This document shows, one piece after another, positions 7,589 through 17,299 of a DNA stretch of 61,074 bases. Location: assembly GCA_001983555.1 (NCBI GenBank), contig LJHE01000034.1, positions 15,906-76,979 on the forward strand. The letters are read 5' to 3'. How positions within the stretch are numbered: the stretch's first letter is position 1; every line of letters starts with the position of its first letter. Made by a program: the position numbers and the translations under genes. Source of the DNA: Candidatus Epulonipiscioides gigas. GTDB taxonomy: Bacteria; Bacillota; Clostridia; Lachnospirales; Cellulosilyticaceae. The notes beneath the pieces were generated by a model that saw only the letters and a program-made list of their open reading frames with translations, was not told where the DNA came from and did not search any database.

Positions 7589-8948
7589 TATTAGCACCTT
7601 CTTTCAGAGATAATGCTATTTGTTTAAATAACTTTCCTCGTACTTCATAACTTGGAAACATATCCCAACTAGCACAAGCAGGAGATAAAAGAACACATTC
7701 ATCTTTTTGGGCTTCATTATATGCGGCTCTAGTTGCAGCCTCAAGCGTTTCATAAGCTTCATAATTAGTAAATTCGTATTTATTACAAGTATCTATTATT
7801 TGATTTGTAGTTTCTCCTATTAAGTATAATTTTGATACACGTCCATCAAATAATTCAATCCATTCATCAAATTCGAGATGCTTATCAAGTCCTCCTCCAA
7901 TAAGCCTAATTTTTGAAGGCATAGCAAGCAGTCCAGGAATAGCTGCTCCAACATTTGTAGCCTTAGAATCATTGTAAAATTTAATATTTGATACAGTTGT
8001 TACATATTCTATTCTATGTTCTACACCACTAAATTCTAATAGTACTTTTCTAATTATTTCCCTTGGAACTCCATAAGCTCGAGCAATTAATAATGCAACA
8101 AGTGCATTCTCATAATTATGTACTCCTAAAATACGAAGTTCATTTACATTGCAAATTGTAAAGTTATCTCCAATAGTATTATCAATTAATGCACCGTCTT
8201 TTAAATATGCCCCTTTAGCCACATTTTTTTTAGAACTAAATAACAATTCTTCTTTATTTGTCTTACCTATTAATTTTGCGAGCTCTATATCTTCTTGATT
8301 CAAAATTACTTTTGTATTTTCATCACCATTTTCAAATATTCTGTATTTGGCAGCCATATAGTTTTCCATTGTACCGTGTCGGTTTAGATGATCGGGTGTA
8401 ATATTTAATAAAGCTGAAATTTTGCATGTCAAAGATTTAATTGTCTCTAGTTGAAAACTACTAAGCTCTGCAATAACAATACTATCTTCACTTATATCCA
8501 AAACTTCTTCACTAAACGCACGGCCTATATTACCTACAACATAAGTTTTTGGATTGTATGCTTTAAATATTTCACCCACAAGACTAGTTGTAGTTGTCTT
8601 ACCATTAGTTCCTGTTATACCTATTATTGGGGCTTTACAAAATGTTGAAGCAAATTCAAATTCTCCAATTATTTCTACACCTTTTTTATTATAGAAATTT
8701 ATTATAGGTATATCGAGAGGAACACCTGGACTTACTATTACTTTATCAATATCTGTCATATAATTTTCATTATTACCAAGTTGCACTTTAATTCCAATAT
8801 TTTCTAATTCTTTAAGAGCTTTAGCTGTTTTTTCATCAAGTTTATCAATACTTTTATCATCATAAATTGTTACTTTATTGCATGTGCTAGAAGCTAGTTT
8901 TGCTGCAGCCAATCCACTTCTTGCACATCCAATTATGAGTATACTCAT
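7578..8948 (-). CDS. murD: UDP-N-acetylmuramoylalanine--D-glutamate ligase
   Basis: A 456-residue cytoplasmic Mur ligase that adds D-glutamate to UDP-MurNAc-L-Ala in peptidoglycan precursor synthesis. An N-terminal Rossmann-like UMP-binding segment (IIGCARSGLAAAKLA) precedes the ATP loop GITGTNGKTTTTS. The ligase motifs NITPDHLNRHGTMENY and the C-terminal LSPACASWDMF with its conserved DMF follow. Length is normal for the family. The start has AAAGGAGG at ideal spacing and overlaps the stop of the tiny ORF upstream by four bases (ATGA), implying translational coupling. ftsW follows with an 11-base overlap. Confidence 0.97.
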   Translation of the reverse strand: MSILIIGCARSGLAAAKLASSTCNKVTIYDDKSIDKLDEKTAKALKELENIGIKVQLGNNENYMTDIDKVIVSPGVPLDIPIINFYNKKGVEIIGEFEFASTFCKAPIIGITGTNGKTTTTSLVGEIFKAYNPKTYVVGNIGRAFSEEVLDISEDSIVIAELSSFQLETIKSLTCKISALLNITPDHLNRHGTMENYMAAKYRIFENGDENTKVILNQEDIELAKLIGKTNKEELLFSSKKNVAKGAYLKDGALIDNTIGDNFTICNVNELRILGVHNYENALVALLIARAYGVPREIIRKVLLEFSGVEHRIEYVTTVSNIKFYNDSKATNVGAAIPGLLAMPSKIRLIGGGLDKHLEFDEWIELFDGRVSKLYLIGETTNQIIDTCNKYEFTNYEAYETLEAATRAAYNEAQKDECVLLSPACASWDMFPSYEVRGKLFKQIALSLKEGANNEK

Positions 8949-9028
8949 TGCTTACCCTCCTTTGAAATTGCTATTAAACCCATAAATCCAATTGATAGTG
9001 TTATTAACATAAATAAAAGCAGATCCAT
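8945..9028 (-). CDS. Tiny predicted membrane peptide (27 aa) upstream of murD
   Basis: A 27-residue ORF starts at an ATG with AGGAG eight bases upstream and ends in an ATGA overlap with the murD start. The product is almost entirely one hydrophobic helix, LLLFMLITLSIGFMGLIAI, followed by a short charged tail (SKEGKQ). No family is recognised. The good ribosome binding site, overlap with murD and matching neighbour make translation plausible. It could be a genuine small membrane protein or only a coupling leader that tunes murD translation. Confidence 0.55.
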   Translation of the reverse strand: MDLLLFMLITLSIGFMGLIAISKEGKQ

Positions 9029-9050
9029 TTAATCAACTCCTATTCTTATA

Positions 9051-9137
9051 TTATTTATACTTCTCTTTAGCGATTAAATAATATCCAACTGTACATATAA
9101 TTATAGGAACTAATACAAAACCAATTATTAAAGACAT
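9051..9137 (-). CDS. Tiny predicted membrane peptide (28 aa) downstream of mraY
   Basis: A 28-residue ORF with AGGAAGG nine bases upstream of its ATG encodes a single hydrophobic helix (SLIIGFVLVPIIICTVGYYLIA) and a basic tail ending KEKYK. It starts 19 bases after mraY and ends 22 bases before the next tiny ORF. The positive-inside rule places the C-terminus in the cytoplasm. No family is recognised. With its partner it forms a pair of single-span peptides in the wall-synthesis operon. Confidence 0.5.
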   Translation of the reverse strand: MSLIIGFVLVPIIICTVGYYLIAKEKYK

Positions 9138-9156
9138 ATTATTATAACCTTCCTTG

Positions 9157-10110
9157 TTAAATTGCAATAAGTCCAATTAAACACATGATTGCTGTAACAA
9201 CAGCAAATACACTAACAACTTTAGTTTCTTCCCATCCAGATAGCTCAAAGTGATGATGAATAGGAGCCATTTTAAATATTCTTTTTCGAGTTAATTTAAA
9301 CGATATAACTTGTATTATTACAGATAAATTTTCTATTACATATATTAATCCTACAATTAGAATAAATAAAGGCATTCTAAGCATAAATGATATTGCTGCA
9401 ACAAAACCACCAAGCGCAAGTGAGCCTGTATCGCCCATAAATACTTTAGCTGGATGAGAATTAAACAATAGAAAACCTAACAAACTACCTGCAACTGCTG
9501 CAGCAAATACATCTGCTCCGTTACCATATGCAAATGCAACTATAGCAAAAAATGTTGCTATTAAAACCGTTACACTAGCTGCTAGTCCATCAAGACCGTC
9601 TGTTAGATTTACAGCATTTACAACCCCTAATACCCCAAAAATTAATAATGGATAATATATAGGTCCTAGGTCAAACAATAAACCATTACTAAATGGAATT
9701 AAAACCTGAGTATCAATACCAATATAAAATCTAAGCAGATATGCAAAAATAATAGTGACTATAAGTTGAGATAATAATTTTTGTATGGCTGTAAGTCCTA
9801 GAGAACGTTTTTTAACAACTTTAATATAATCATCAGCAAATCCTATAAGCCCAAATCCAAACGTGATAAATAATATACTTTGTAATTCTTTGTTATTAGG
9901 GAAAAATAATAAACTTGTAATAAAAATACTGGTTAGTATTATAATTCCACCCATTGTAGGTGTTCCAGATTTTTTCAGATGGGTTTCTGGCCCATCTGAA
10001 CGTACATTTTGCCCGAACTTCAGTTTGTGGAGTATAGGAATCATGAAGGGGCTAACTACTATGTTAAGCAAAAATGCTATAACAGCGGCGTAAATCATAT
10101 CTTTATCCAT
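9157..10110 (-). CDS. mraY: Phospho-N-acetylmuramoyl-pentapeptide-transferase
   Basis: A 317-residue polytopic enzyme that transfers phospho-MurNAc-pentapeptide to undecaprenyl phosphate, making lipid I at the inner face of the membrane. About ten hydrophobic segments are visible. Family motifs are GTPTMGGI near residue 50, the aspartate pair in FADDYIKVVKK, NLTDGLDGLAA, and the histidine motif APIHHHFELSGW near the C-terminus. It starts three bases after the murF stop, with AAAGGA lying inside the murF end, so the two are tightly coupled. Length and motifs are normal. Confidence 0.97.
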   Translation of the reverse strand: MDKDMIYAAVIAFLLNIVVSPFMIPILHKLKFGQNVRSDGPETHLKKSGTPTMGGIIILTSIFITSLLFFPNNKELQSILFITFGFGLIGFADDYIKVVKKRSLGLTAIQKLLSQLIVTIIFAYLLRFYIGIDTQVLIPFSNGLLFDLGPIYYPLLIFGVLGVVNAVNLTDGLDGLAASVTVLIATFFAIVAFAYGNGADVFAAAVAGSLLGFLLFNSHPAKVFMGDTGSLALGGFVAAISFMLRMPLFILIVGLIYVIENLSVIIQVISFKLTRKRIFKMAPIHHHFELSGWEETKVVSVFAVVTAIMCLIGLIAI

Positions 10111-10113
10111 AAT

Positions 10114-11499
10114 TTATTTTTCCTTTCTCATCGCTCCCACGATTTCCTCAAAATTCATACCACGCGATGCCTTTACTAAGATTGTATCACCTGGTTTTAT
10201 GTGCGTATTTAATTCTTTTATAAAAATTTCCTTATTATCAAAATGCTTAGTGTATATCCTATTAGTTGAACTTACAACTGCTTCATTAATATAACGAGCG
10301 AAATTTCCTATGGTATATAAACAATCTATGGTATGATCAGCAATATATTCTCCTATATTACGATGAATTTGTTCACTAAAATCACCTAATTCAAATATAT
10401 CTCCTAAAATTGCCACTCGGTTATTTCTTGGCAAATAAAGTTCCAATACATCAATAGCTGCCTCCATAGAGTCATAGCTGGCATTGTATGTGTCATCTAT
10501 AATAGTTATCTCATTTACTGTAATAATTTGCATTCTCATTTTTTCAGGTTTATAATTAGCAATTCCTTTAATAATATTTTCTTTTGAAATTCCTAATTGT
10601 TCAGCAATACATATTGCAACTAGTGCATTCCTTACCATATGCTTACCTGGAGCTGGAATTTTAATTAAGAACTCTGATGTTGGAGTATAAACTATTGCTT
10701 TGGTCATTTTATTGTAGCTCACAATATTAGTCGCAAAATAATCTAAAGAAGCATTAAAATCAACTTTAGGGTGTAAACCAACTGTTATCCAATTATCTTG
10801 TTTTATGTCAAATAATAATGGCTCATCACCATTTACAATAACTTTACCATTTGACTGAAGACCATCTAGTATCTCAAGTTTAGCTTTTAAAATGCCTTCT
10901 CTTGATCCCAAATTTTCTATATGTGCTGTTCCTATATTTGTAATTACTGCAAAGTCTGGCTTTACAGTTTTTGTAAGTTGACTAATTTCACCAAAATGAT
11001 TCATCCCCATTTCAATAACACTGACTTGGTCATCTTCTGACAAACTAAAAATAGTTTTTGGAACACCTATATCATTATTAAAATTTCCAACAGTCTTATG
11101 AACTTTAAAAGCTGTTTCAAGAACAGATGTTACCATTTCTTTTGTAGTAGTCTTCCCAACGCTTCCAGTGATTGCGATGATTGGTCTTATAAATTTTTGG
11201 TTGTAATATTTTGCAAGTGATAAAAGAGCTTCTCTTGTATCTTCTACATAAATGGTAATAAGTCTATTGTCTATTACTTCTTGTTTTGCTGTTAAGGTAG
11301 CAATAGCTCCCCTAGAATAAACCTGATTTATATAATCATGTCCATCAAATTTTTCTCCCATTAAAGGAATAAATAAACCTTTATTAACTTTTTGACGTGA
11401 ATCAGTCAAAATATTTTCTATTATTGTATTACCATATTCTTGGTTATTTAAACATTTTCCTCCTGTTTCTGATAAAATTTCTTGTATTGTTAATTGCAT
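10114..11499 (-). CDS. murF: UDP-MurNAc-tripeptide--D-alanyl-D-alanine ligase
   Basis: A 461-residue Mur ligase that adds the D-Ala-D-Ala dipeptide to complete the cytoplasmic UDP-MurNAc-pentapeptide. The N-terminal substrate domain includes DSRQKVNKGLFIPL. The ATP loop is AITGSVGKTTTKEM, followed by NFNNDIGVP and the aspartate/asparagine motif DDTYNASYDSMEAA, which is characteristic of MurF. AAGGAG lies seven bases before the ATG. It starts one base after the murE stop and runs directly into mraY. Confidence 0.97.
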   Translation of the reverse strand: MQLTIQEILSETGGKCLNNQEYGNTIIENILTDSRQKVNKGLFIPLMGEKFDGHDYINQVYSRGAIATLTAKQEVIDNRLITIYVEDTREALLSLAKYYNQKFIRPIIAITGSVGKTTTKEMVTSVLETAFKVHKTVGNFNNDIGVPKTIFSLSEDDQVSVIEMGMNHFGEISQLTKTVKPDFAVITNIGTAHIENLGSREGILKAKLEILDGLQSNGKVIVNGDEPLLFDIKQDNWITVGLHPKVDFNASLDYFATNIVSYNKMTKAIVYTPTSEFLIKIPAPGKHMVRNALVAICIAEQLGISKENIIKGIANYKPEKMRMQIITVNEITIIDDTYNASYDSMEAAIDVLELYLPRNNRVAILGDIFELGDFSEQIHRNIGEYIADHTIDCLYTIGNFARYINEAVVSSTNRIYTKHFDNKEIFIKELNTHIKPGDTILVKASRGMNFEEIVGAMRKEK

Positions 11500-11500
11500 A

Positions 11501-12949
11501 TTAAAACTCCTTTTCTAAAAATGTCGATATAATTTCACTATCATCAAAATGAATAATTCCATCTTTTAGATGTTGATATGTTTCATGTCCTTTGCCTGCA
11601 ATTAAAATAATATCATCTTTTTGTGCAAGTGATAAAGCTTTAATTATTGCAGTTTTTCTATCAGGCTCAATTTCATATGGTGTATCATACTTTTTTGAAC
11701 CTTCTTCAATTTGGCGAATGATTTCAGCTGGTTCTTCACTTCTTGGATTGTCAGAAGTAATATATACTTTTGTTGAATATTTTGAAGCTATCTCTCCCAT
11801 AATAGGACGCTTTTTGTTATCTCTATCACCACCACAACCAAATACTGTAATTATATTTGATTTTGCGAAATTATTGATAGCTTCAAGTACATTTTCAAGT
11901 CCATCTGGAGTATGAGCATAGTCAACTAATACACTGTATCCCCTTGAAGATTGAAAGCTTTGTACACGTCCTGGAACACCTTTTGTTGTTTTAAGTTCAT
12001 TTGCAATAAATTCAAGAGGTAACCCAAGTTTGTATGCACAAATTATGGCACATAGCGTGTTGTATACAGTAAATTCTCCTGGAATAGGGACTACAATTTG
12101 AATTTCCTTACTATTATATACTAGAGTATATTTAGTTTCATGTGCATGTATTTCTATATTTTTGGCAAAAAATGTTGCTGGATTTTTTATACCATAAGTT
12201 ATTGGTTCATTTTTGCAAGCATCTAGCATTAGTTGACTGTATGGATTATCTACATTTATAATGTTGATATTACACATTGCAAAAAGTTTTGCTTTTGCAG
12301 CTGCATAATTATCCATAGTTCCATGAAAATCTAAATGGTCTTGAGTTAGATTTGTAAAAACTCCAATGTCAAAATCACATCCGTCTACTCTATTTAAGTC
12401 AAGAGCATGAGAAGATACTTCCATTATTGCAACGTCAACATCTTGCTCTTTCATTTTACTAAATAAAGATTGCAAATCAAGTGATTCTGGTGTAGTTCTT
12501 GCGGTTTCAAGAACTTGCTTGCCAATTCGATTTTCAATAGTTCCGATTACTCCTACTTTTTTATTATAAGCCTCTAAGAGACCAGCCAATATAAAAGTTG
12601 TACTTGTTTTTCCATTTGTACCTGTTACACCAACTAAAGAAATCTTTTTAGATGGATGAGAATAAAAATTATTTGCAAGAGCTGCCATGACTTGTCTTGT
12701 ATTGTCTACTTTAATAACTGTAATATTTTCACCTAATACTACATTATCTGAAACTACTACTACTCGAGCTCCATTTTCAATTGCTCCAGATATAAACTTA
12801 TGTCCATCACTTATATGACCTTTGATTGCAATAAATAATCCATTATTTGTCTTTATTCTAGAATCATAAATTATTTCATTAATATCTTTATTAATATCAC
12901 CTTGTAGTAAGGTATACTTTATGTTTTCTAACACTTTTTTAAGCTCCAT
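11501..12949 (-). CDS. murE: UDP-MurNAc-L-alanyl-D-glutamate--meso-DAP ligase
   Basis: A 482-residue Mur ligase that adds the third stem-peptide residue. The ATP loop is VTGTNGKTSTTF, with NLTQDHLDFHGTMDNY downstream. The DNPR motif (TSDNPRSEEP) marks enzymes that select meso-diaminopimelate rather than lysine. I choose the ATG at 12949, which opens MELKKVLENI. The frame is open for 35 more codons upstream, but that extension is unlike MurE, and GAAAGGA lies about 11 bases before this ATG. It precedes murF by one base. Confidence 0.95.
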   Translation of the reverse strand: MELKKVLENIKYTLLQGDINKDINEIIYDSRIKTNNGLFIAIKGHISDGHKFISGAIENGARVVVVSDNVVLGENITVIKVDNTRQVMAALANNFYSHPSKKISLVGVTGTNGKTSTTFILAGLLEAYNKKVGVIGTIENRIGKQVLETARTTPESLDLQSLFSKMKEQDVDVAIMEVSSHALDLNRVDGCDFDIGVFTNLTQDHLDFHGTMDNYAAAKAKLFAMCNINIINVDNPYSQLMLDACKNEPITYGIKNPATFFAKNIEIHAHETKYTLVYNSKEIQIVVPIPGEFTVYNTLCAIICAYKLGLPLEFIANELKTTKGVPGRVQSFQSSRGYSVLVDYAHTPDGLENVLEAINNFAKSNIITVFGCGGDRDNKKRPIMGEIASKYSTKVYITSDNPRSEEPAEIIRQIEEGSKKYDTPYEIEPDRKTAIIKALSLAQKDDIILIAGKGHETYQHLKDGIIHFDDSEIISTFLEKEF

Positions 12950-13105
12950 TAAAATATCATTCCTTTCGTTGTCTACAAAGTACAAATGTTCTGAAACTCC
13001 CACACCTAAAGGAGTGGACTTTACGCCCATTGATGTAAAATGAATTAGAAACATTTTTTTGCTACTAATTCATAATCCACTACTAATTATAACACATTAT
13101 GCCGC

Positions 13106-15049
13106 TTAGGTATATAAAATAATTTTACTAGTTTTATTAATAACTTCACCAGGTGCAGGAAATTGATTTATGATAATGTCCCCTTCACCAATTATTTCAA
13201 GAAGAACACCTTCTTCGTAAAGACTAGACTTAGCATCTTGCAGTTTTTGACCGACAAAAGATGGAACAACATAAGTTTGCGTTTCCAACATAGTGAGCTC
13301 AGCTTCTGTATATTGTGGTTCTATTCCTAAATATGGTAAAGTATTTGCAAGTACTTCCTTCATAACGGGTCCTGCAATAGCCCCTCCATAGTATACGCCC
13401 TGTGGCTCGTTAATTAGAACTATTCCAATAACTTTTGGGTTGTCAGCAGGTGCAAAAGCTAAAAAAGAAGCAATATATTTTCCAGAACCACGAGGAAGTT
13501 TTTGTGATGTTGCAGTTTTTCCGCCTATTTTATAGCCTGGAATATAGCTTTTATTACCAGTTCCTTCTGCAACTACACTTTCAAGAATTGTCTTCATTTG
13601 CTCACTTATTTCAGGTTTAATTATTTGATTATTTGTTGAATAATCAAACTCCTTAATAATTTGATTTTCATCATTTATTATATATTTGCCAAAATGAGGA
13701 ATAATCTGTGTACCACCATTTATAACAGCAGACGCTGCACTAAGTAGCTGTATTGGTGTAATTTGGAAAGATTGTCCAAAAGAAATTGTTGCAAGTTCAA
13801 CGGGTCCAATATTTGATTCTTTATGCATAATTCCTTTTGCTTCACCTGGTAAATCTATACCTGTTTTTTTCATAAAACCTAGCTCTGCCATATATTGATA
13901 AAAAGTTGTTGCTCCAAGAGCATCTCCTACACGCATAAATACAGGATTACAAGAATTTTGAACTCCTTGAGTAAATGTTTGATTGCCATGAGGAGTTGCA
14001 CTTCTCCAACATTTAATTTTTACACCTCCTACCATATGGTAACCATTACAATTAAAAGGTGTTGTTGGAGTTACAACTCCCTCTGAAAGGCCTATTGCAG
14101 AAGTAAATATTTTAAATGTAGAGCCAGGTTCGTATGTATCATTTATAGAAAAATTTCTCCACATCTCATTTAATTCATTTTGTTGTTGAGCAGCACTTAA
14201 GGTATCCCAAATTTCTTGTATTTCAGGGTCTTGAACTGTAAAAGGAGTATTCAAGTCAAAAGTAGGACTATTTGCCATTGCATATATTTCACCATTTGTC
14301 GGATTCATAAGCACAATCACTCCACTTTTTGCTTGTTTTTCTTCAACCACACTATCAATCGCTTGTTGAGCATATTGTTGCAAAGTTAAATCTAAACTTG
14401 TTACAAGATTAAGTCCATTAGCTGGTTCAATTCTAATTTCGGCCTCATCCATTGTTCGCTCGCCTTTACCATTTGTTTCCATTAAAATTTTACCTGGAGA
14501 GCCTTTTAAATATTCATCATATTTTACTTCAAGTCCTATTATCCCTTGATTATCTTTTCCAACAAATCCAAGTACATGAGCTGCTAAGTCTTCATATGGA
14601 TAGTATCTTTGAGAATCTTCGTCAACTTTAACTCCAGGTAAGTTAAGCAGTCTAATAGAATCAGCAACTTCTTTGTCTACTTTAGTTTTAATTCTCTCAA
14701 AAGCTACTTTATGTGTAACCTTTTTATAAACGTCTTCATACTCCATATCAAGTTTTTCTGCTAATATATTAGCAACTTGTTCTTCATCTTCTATTTGAGC
14801 TCGTACAACACCAATCGTAAAAACAGAAGCACTTGTTGCAATTACATTTCCATTGATATCTAAAATATTACCTCTTGTTGGGGTAATGTTTCTATCCCGT
14901 GTGTGTTGCTCATCTGCTCGTTCTTGCAACTTTGCTCCTTCAACAACTTGTACTTGATATAATCTTATTATCATAAATATAAAAATACTTACAAAAATAG
15001 ATAATAAGATTAACATTCTTCTCTTAATTCTTACTGGTGTTTTATCCAT
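13106..15049 (-). CDS. Class B penicillin-binding protein, SpoVD/FtsI-like, one PASTA domain
   Basis: A 647-residue transpeptidase with an N-terminal membrane anchor (about 11-32), a PBP dimerisation region, the active-site STFK at 310-313 and SCN at 366-368. The third motif reads KTAT at 511-514, where KTGT is usual. One C-terminal PASTA domain (about 594-647) follows. A PASTA-tailed class B PBP next to a second one suggests the SpoVD/PbpB pair of spore-formers, so a spore-cortex role is plausible, though septal function is equally possible. The KTG-to-KTA change may affect beta-lactam reactivity. It lies 66 bases downstream of the other PBP and before murE. Confidence 0.9.
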   Translation of the reverse strand: MDKTPVRIKRRMLILLSIFVSIFIFMIIRLYQVQVVEGAKLQERADEQHTRDRNITPTRGNILDINGNVIATSASVFTIGVVRAQIEDEEQVANILAEKLDMEYEDVYKKVTHKVAFERIKTKVDKEVADSIRLLNLPGVKVDEDSQRYYPYEDLAAHVLGFVGKDNQGIIGLEVKYDEYLKGSPGKILMETNGKGERTMDEAEIRIEPANGLNLVTSLDLTLQQYAQQAIDSVVEEKQAKSGVIVLMNPTNGEIYAMANSPTFDLNTPFTVQDPEIQEIWDTLSAAQQQNELNEMWRNFSINDTYEPGSTFKIFTSAIGLSEGVVTPTTPFNCNGYHMVGGVKIKCWRSATPHGNQTFTQGVQNSCNPVFMRVGDALGATTFYQYMAELGFMKKTGIDLPGEAKGIMHKESNIGPVELATISFGQSFQITPIQLLSAASAVINGGTQIIPHFGKYIINDENQIIKEFDYSTNNQIIKPEISEQMKTILESVVAEGTGNKSYIPGYKIGGKTATSQKLPRGSGKYIASFLAFAPADNPKVIGIVLINEPQGVYYGGAIAGPVMKEVLANTLPYLGIEPQYTEAELTMLETQTYVVPSFVGQKLQDAKSSLYEEGVLLEIIGEGDIIINQFPAPGEVINKTSKIILYT

Positions 15050-15115
15050 AAAAAAAATCCCCCTTAATGTAGTTTTATAAAATATTTTATTTGTACAAGC
15101 AAGGAATTATTACAT

Positions 15116-17299
15116 TTAATTTGTGGTTTGTACAATAATTTTTGAATTTTTCTCTATTAAAGTCCCTTCAGGTGGAATTTGAGTTAAAATATTACCTGTT
15201 AATGGACCTTCAAGTGTTAAAAGATTACCTAATAATTTTCGTGCCTCTTCTACGGGCAAATCTATAACATTTGGAACAATTACAAGATTGTGTGGTTTTT
15301 TTGTTTCAAGATATAAAGTTACATTAGCACTTTTAGGCAATAAAGTTTCAGCCGCTGGATATTGTTCTGAAACAATATTTCCACCACCTTTAGTTATAAT
15401 ATCTAATTCTAAAGCATTAATTTTATTTATAGCATCATATATATCCAAATTTTTTATATTAGGTACTTTTACTAAATTAACAGGAGCTGGTTTTTTATTA
15501 TCAGCAAAAATTTCCATATAAGGTAAAATTTCTGTCATTATTTTACTAAATGCTAAACCTGTACCTCCAATTTCATCGTCTTCAACTTCATCAATTAAAA
15601 CTAATGCTATTATTTCAGGTTTATCTATTGGAGTATATCCAACAAAAGAAAGTATTTCTGTTGAACCATCTCTAGGATAACCTTTTTCTGCTGTTCCAGT
15701 TTTTCCACCAATTCTATATCCAGGGACAGCTGCAAAACCTCCTGTTCCTGTTAATACAACAGCTTCTAAATATTGTGCTAAAATTTTTGAAGTTTCACTA
15801 GATATCACTTGACGTTTGATTTTTGGTATTTTGGAATATATGATGCTCTGACTTTCATCAATGATATGTGAAACAACATAAGGCTCAATAAGATAACCAC
15901 CATTGATAACACTCGCAAATCCAGTTAATAACTGAATAGGTGTGAGCATAAAAGTTTGACCCATAGATGAAGTTGCTTTTTGTATAGGACCAAATCCTTC
16001 TAAACTATGAATAATTCCTACTTGTTCCCCTGCTAAATCAATTCCTGTTTTTTCTAGCAATCCAAATTCCAACATATATTTATGAAATACGTCGTTTGGC
16101 ACCATTTCAGCAATCTCTATTACCCCTGGATTACAAGAATTTGCCAAAACTTGTTCTACAGTTTGAATACCATGTCCTGGGCCATACCAACATTTTACAA
16201 TTACGCCATCAACTTTTATAGAACCTGTGCAATTTGCTCTAAAATTTTCTGGATCTAAATATCCCATATCAATTGCAGCTGCGACCATCAAAGGCTTAAA
16301 TGTTGAACCTGGTTCATATCTATTATAAATATTATAATTTTCCCAAGCAGTATAAAGAGCAATTGCCTTTTGCTCAGGTGACATACTATCCCAAGTTGTT
16401 GCTCCCAATTCTTGTGTTAAATTTCCATACGTATTTGGATTAAATGAAGGATACGAATACATAGAATATATTGCGCCTGTATTTGGGTTCATAATTATAG
16501 CACTAGCTGCTACTGGTTTAGCCTTTTTTACATAATCATCCATAACTTGCTCTACGGTTTGTTGAATGACTTCATCTAAAGTAAGTACTAGAGAAGCTCC
16601 ATTAATAACAGGCATATTTTTTTTTGTAAAAAGCTCTCCACTGGTAATAGAGGTAAAAATTCTTCCTTCTTCTCCCTTTAACTGTTTATTATAAAATTGT
16701 TCAACTCCAAAACGACCTGTTTCGTTATTGTAATATCCAATAAGAGCAGATGCGAAATCACCTTTTGGATATGTTCTTGAAAAAGATTGAATGTAAGCCA
16801 CCCCTGAAAGATTTAATTTTAAAAGTTCATCTCGTTGGTCAATTGAAATATGTTTTTCAAAAACTCTATAATGAGTATTAGGATTATTATTTATTATATC
16901 CAAAATTTCTTTTTCAGGTTTATTAAAGAATTTCGCTAAATTAGTTATTGTATACATTCTAGCATCCTTAGAAAGTTCTTGAAGTAAAGTTTTAGGATCA
17001 AGAATAATATCATAAGTAATTTGGCTGGAAGCTAAAGTTTTATGGTTTTTGTCTAGTATACTTCCACGTAAAGGTTTTATAACAACATCTTTTGTTCCTA
17101 GAGCTTCTAAAACAATAAGCTCATATTCTTTATTATCATTAATTAAAATATAAACCATTTTTCCAATCAGAATTACTATAGAACTTACATAAACTAGAAT
17201 AAAAATTAGTATTCGATTTATTAAACGGGTTTTCCTAGTTTTAGGTGTTTCAGATTTAGATTTAATTTTAAATAAATTTTTAATTTGTTTTTTATTCAT
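15116..17299 (-). CDS. Class B penicillin-binding protein, FtsI/PbpB-like, two PASTA domains
   Basis: A 727-residue septal-type transpeptidase with a membrane anchor near residues 29-52, a dimerisation region, active-site STFK at 332-335, SCN at 388-390 and a standard KTGT at 533-536. Two C-terminal PASTA domains follow (about 613-673 and 676-727), opening VPNIKNL and VPNVIDL. PASTA domains bind unlinked muropeptides or peptidoglycan. Its position directly after the ftsL-like gene, overlapping by eight bases, is the classical rsmH-ftsL-pbpB order and supports the division role, with FtsW as polymerase partner. Confidence 0.93.
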   Translation of the reverse strand: MNKKQIKNLFKIKSKSETPKTRKTRLINRILIFILVYVSSIVILIGKMVYILINDNKEYELIVLEALGTKDVVIKPLRGSILDKNHKTLASSQITYDIILDPKTLLQELSKDARMYTITNLAKFFNKPEKEILDIINNNPNTHYRVFEKHISIDQRDELLKLNLSGVAYIQSFSRTYPKGDFASALIGYYNNETGRFGVEQFYNKQLKGEEGRIFTSITSGELFTKKNMPVINGASLVLTLDEVIQQTVEQVMDDYVKKAKPVAASAIIMNPNTGAIYSMYSYPSFNPNTYGNLTQELGATTWDSMSPEQKAIALYTAWENYNIYNRYEPGSTFKPLMVAAAIDMGYLDPENFRANCTGSIKVDGVIVKCWYGPGHGIQTVEQVLANSCNPGVIEIAEMVPNDVFHKYMLEFGLLEKTGIDLAGEQVGIIHSLEGFGPIQKATSSMGQTFMLTPIQLLTGFASVINGGYLIEPYVVSHIIDESQSIIYSKIPKIKRQVISSETSKILAQYLEAVVLTGTGGFAAVPGYRIGGKTGTAEKGYPRDGSTEILSFVGYTPIDKPEIIALVLIDEVEDDEIGGTGLAFSKIMTEILPYMEIFADNKKPAPVNLVKVPNIKNLDIYDAINKINALELDIITKGGGNIVSEQYPAAETLLPKSANVTLYLETKKPHNLVIVPNVIDLPVEEARKLLGNLLTLEGPLTGNILTQIPPEGTLIEKNSKIIVQTTN

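Noticed and set aside
12950-13054. N-terminal extension of MurE by 35 codons
   Set aside because: The extra residues are unlike MurE and the ATG at 12949 has a suitable ribosome binding site.
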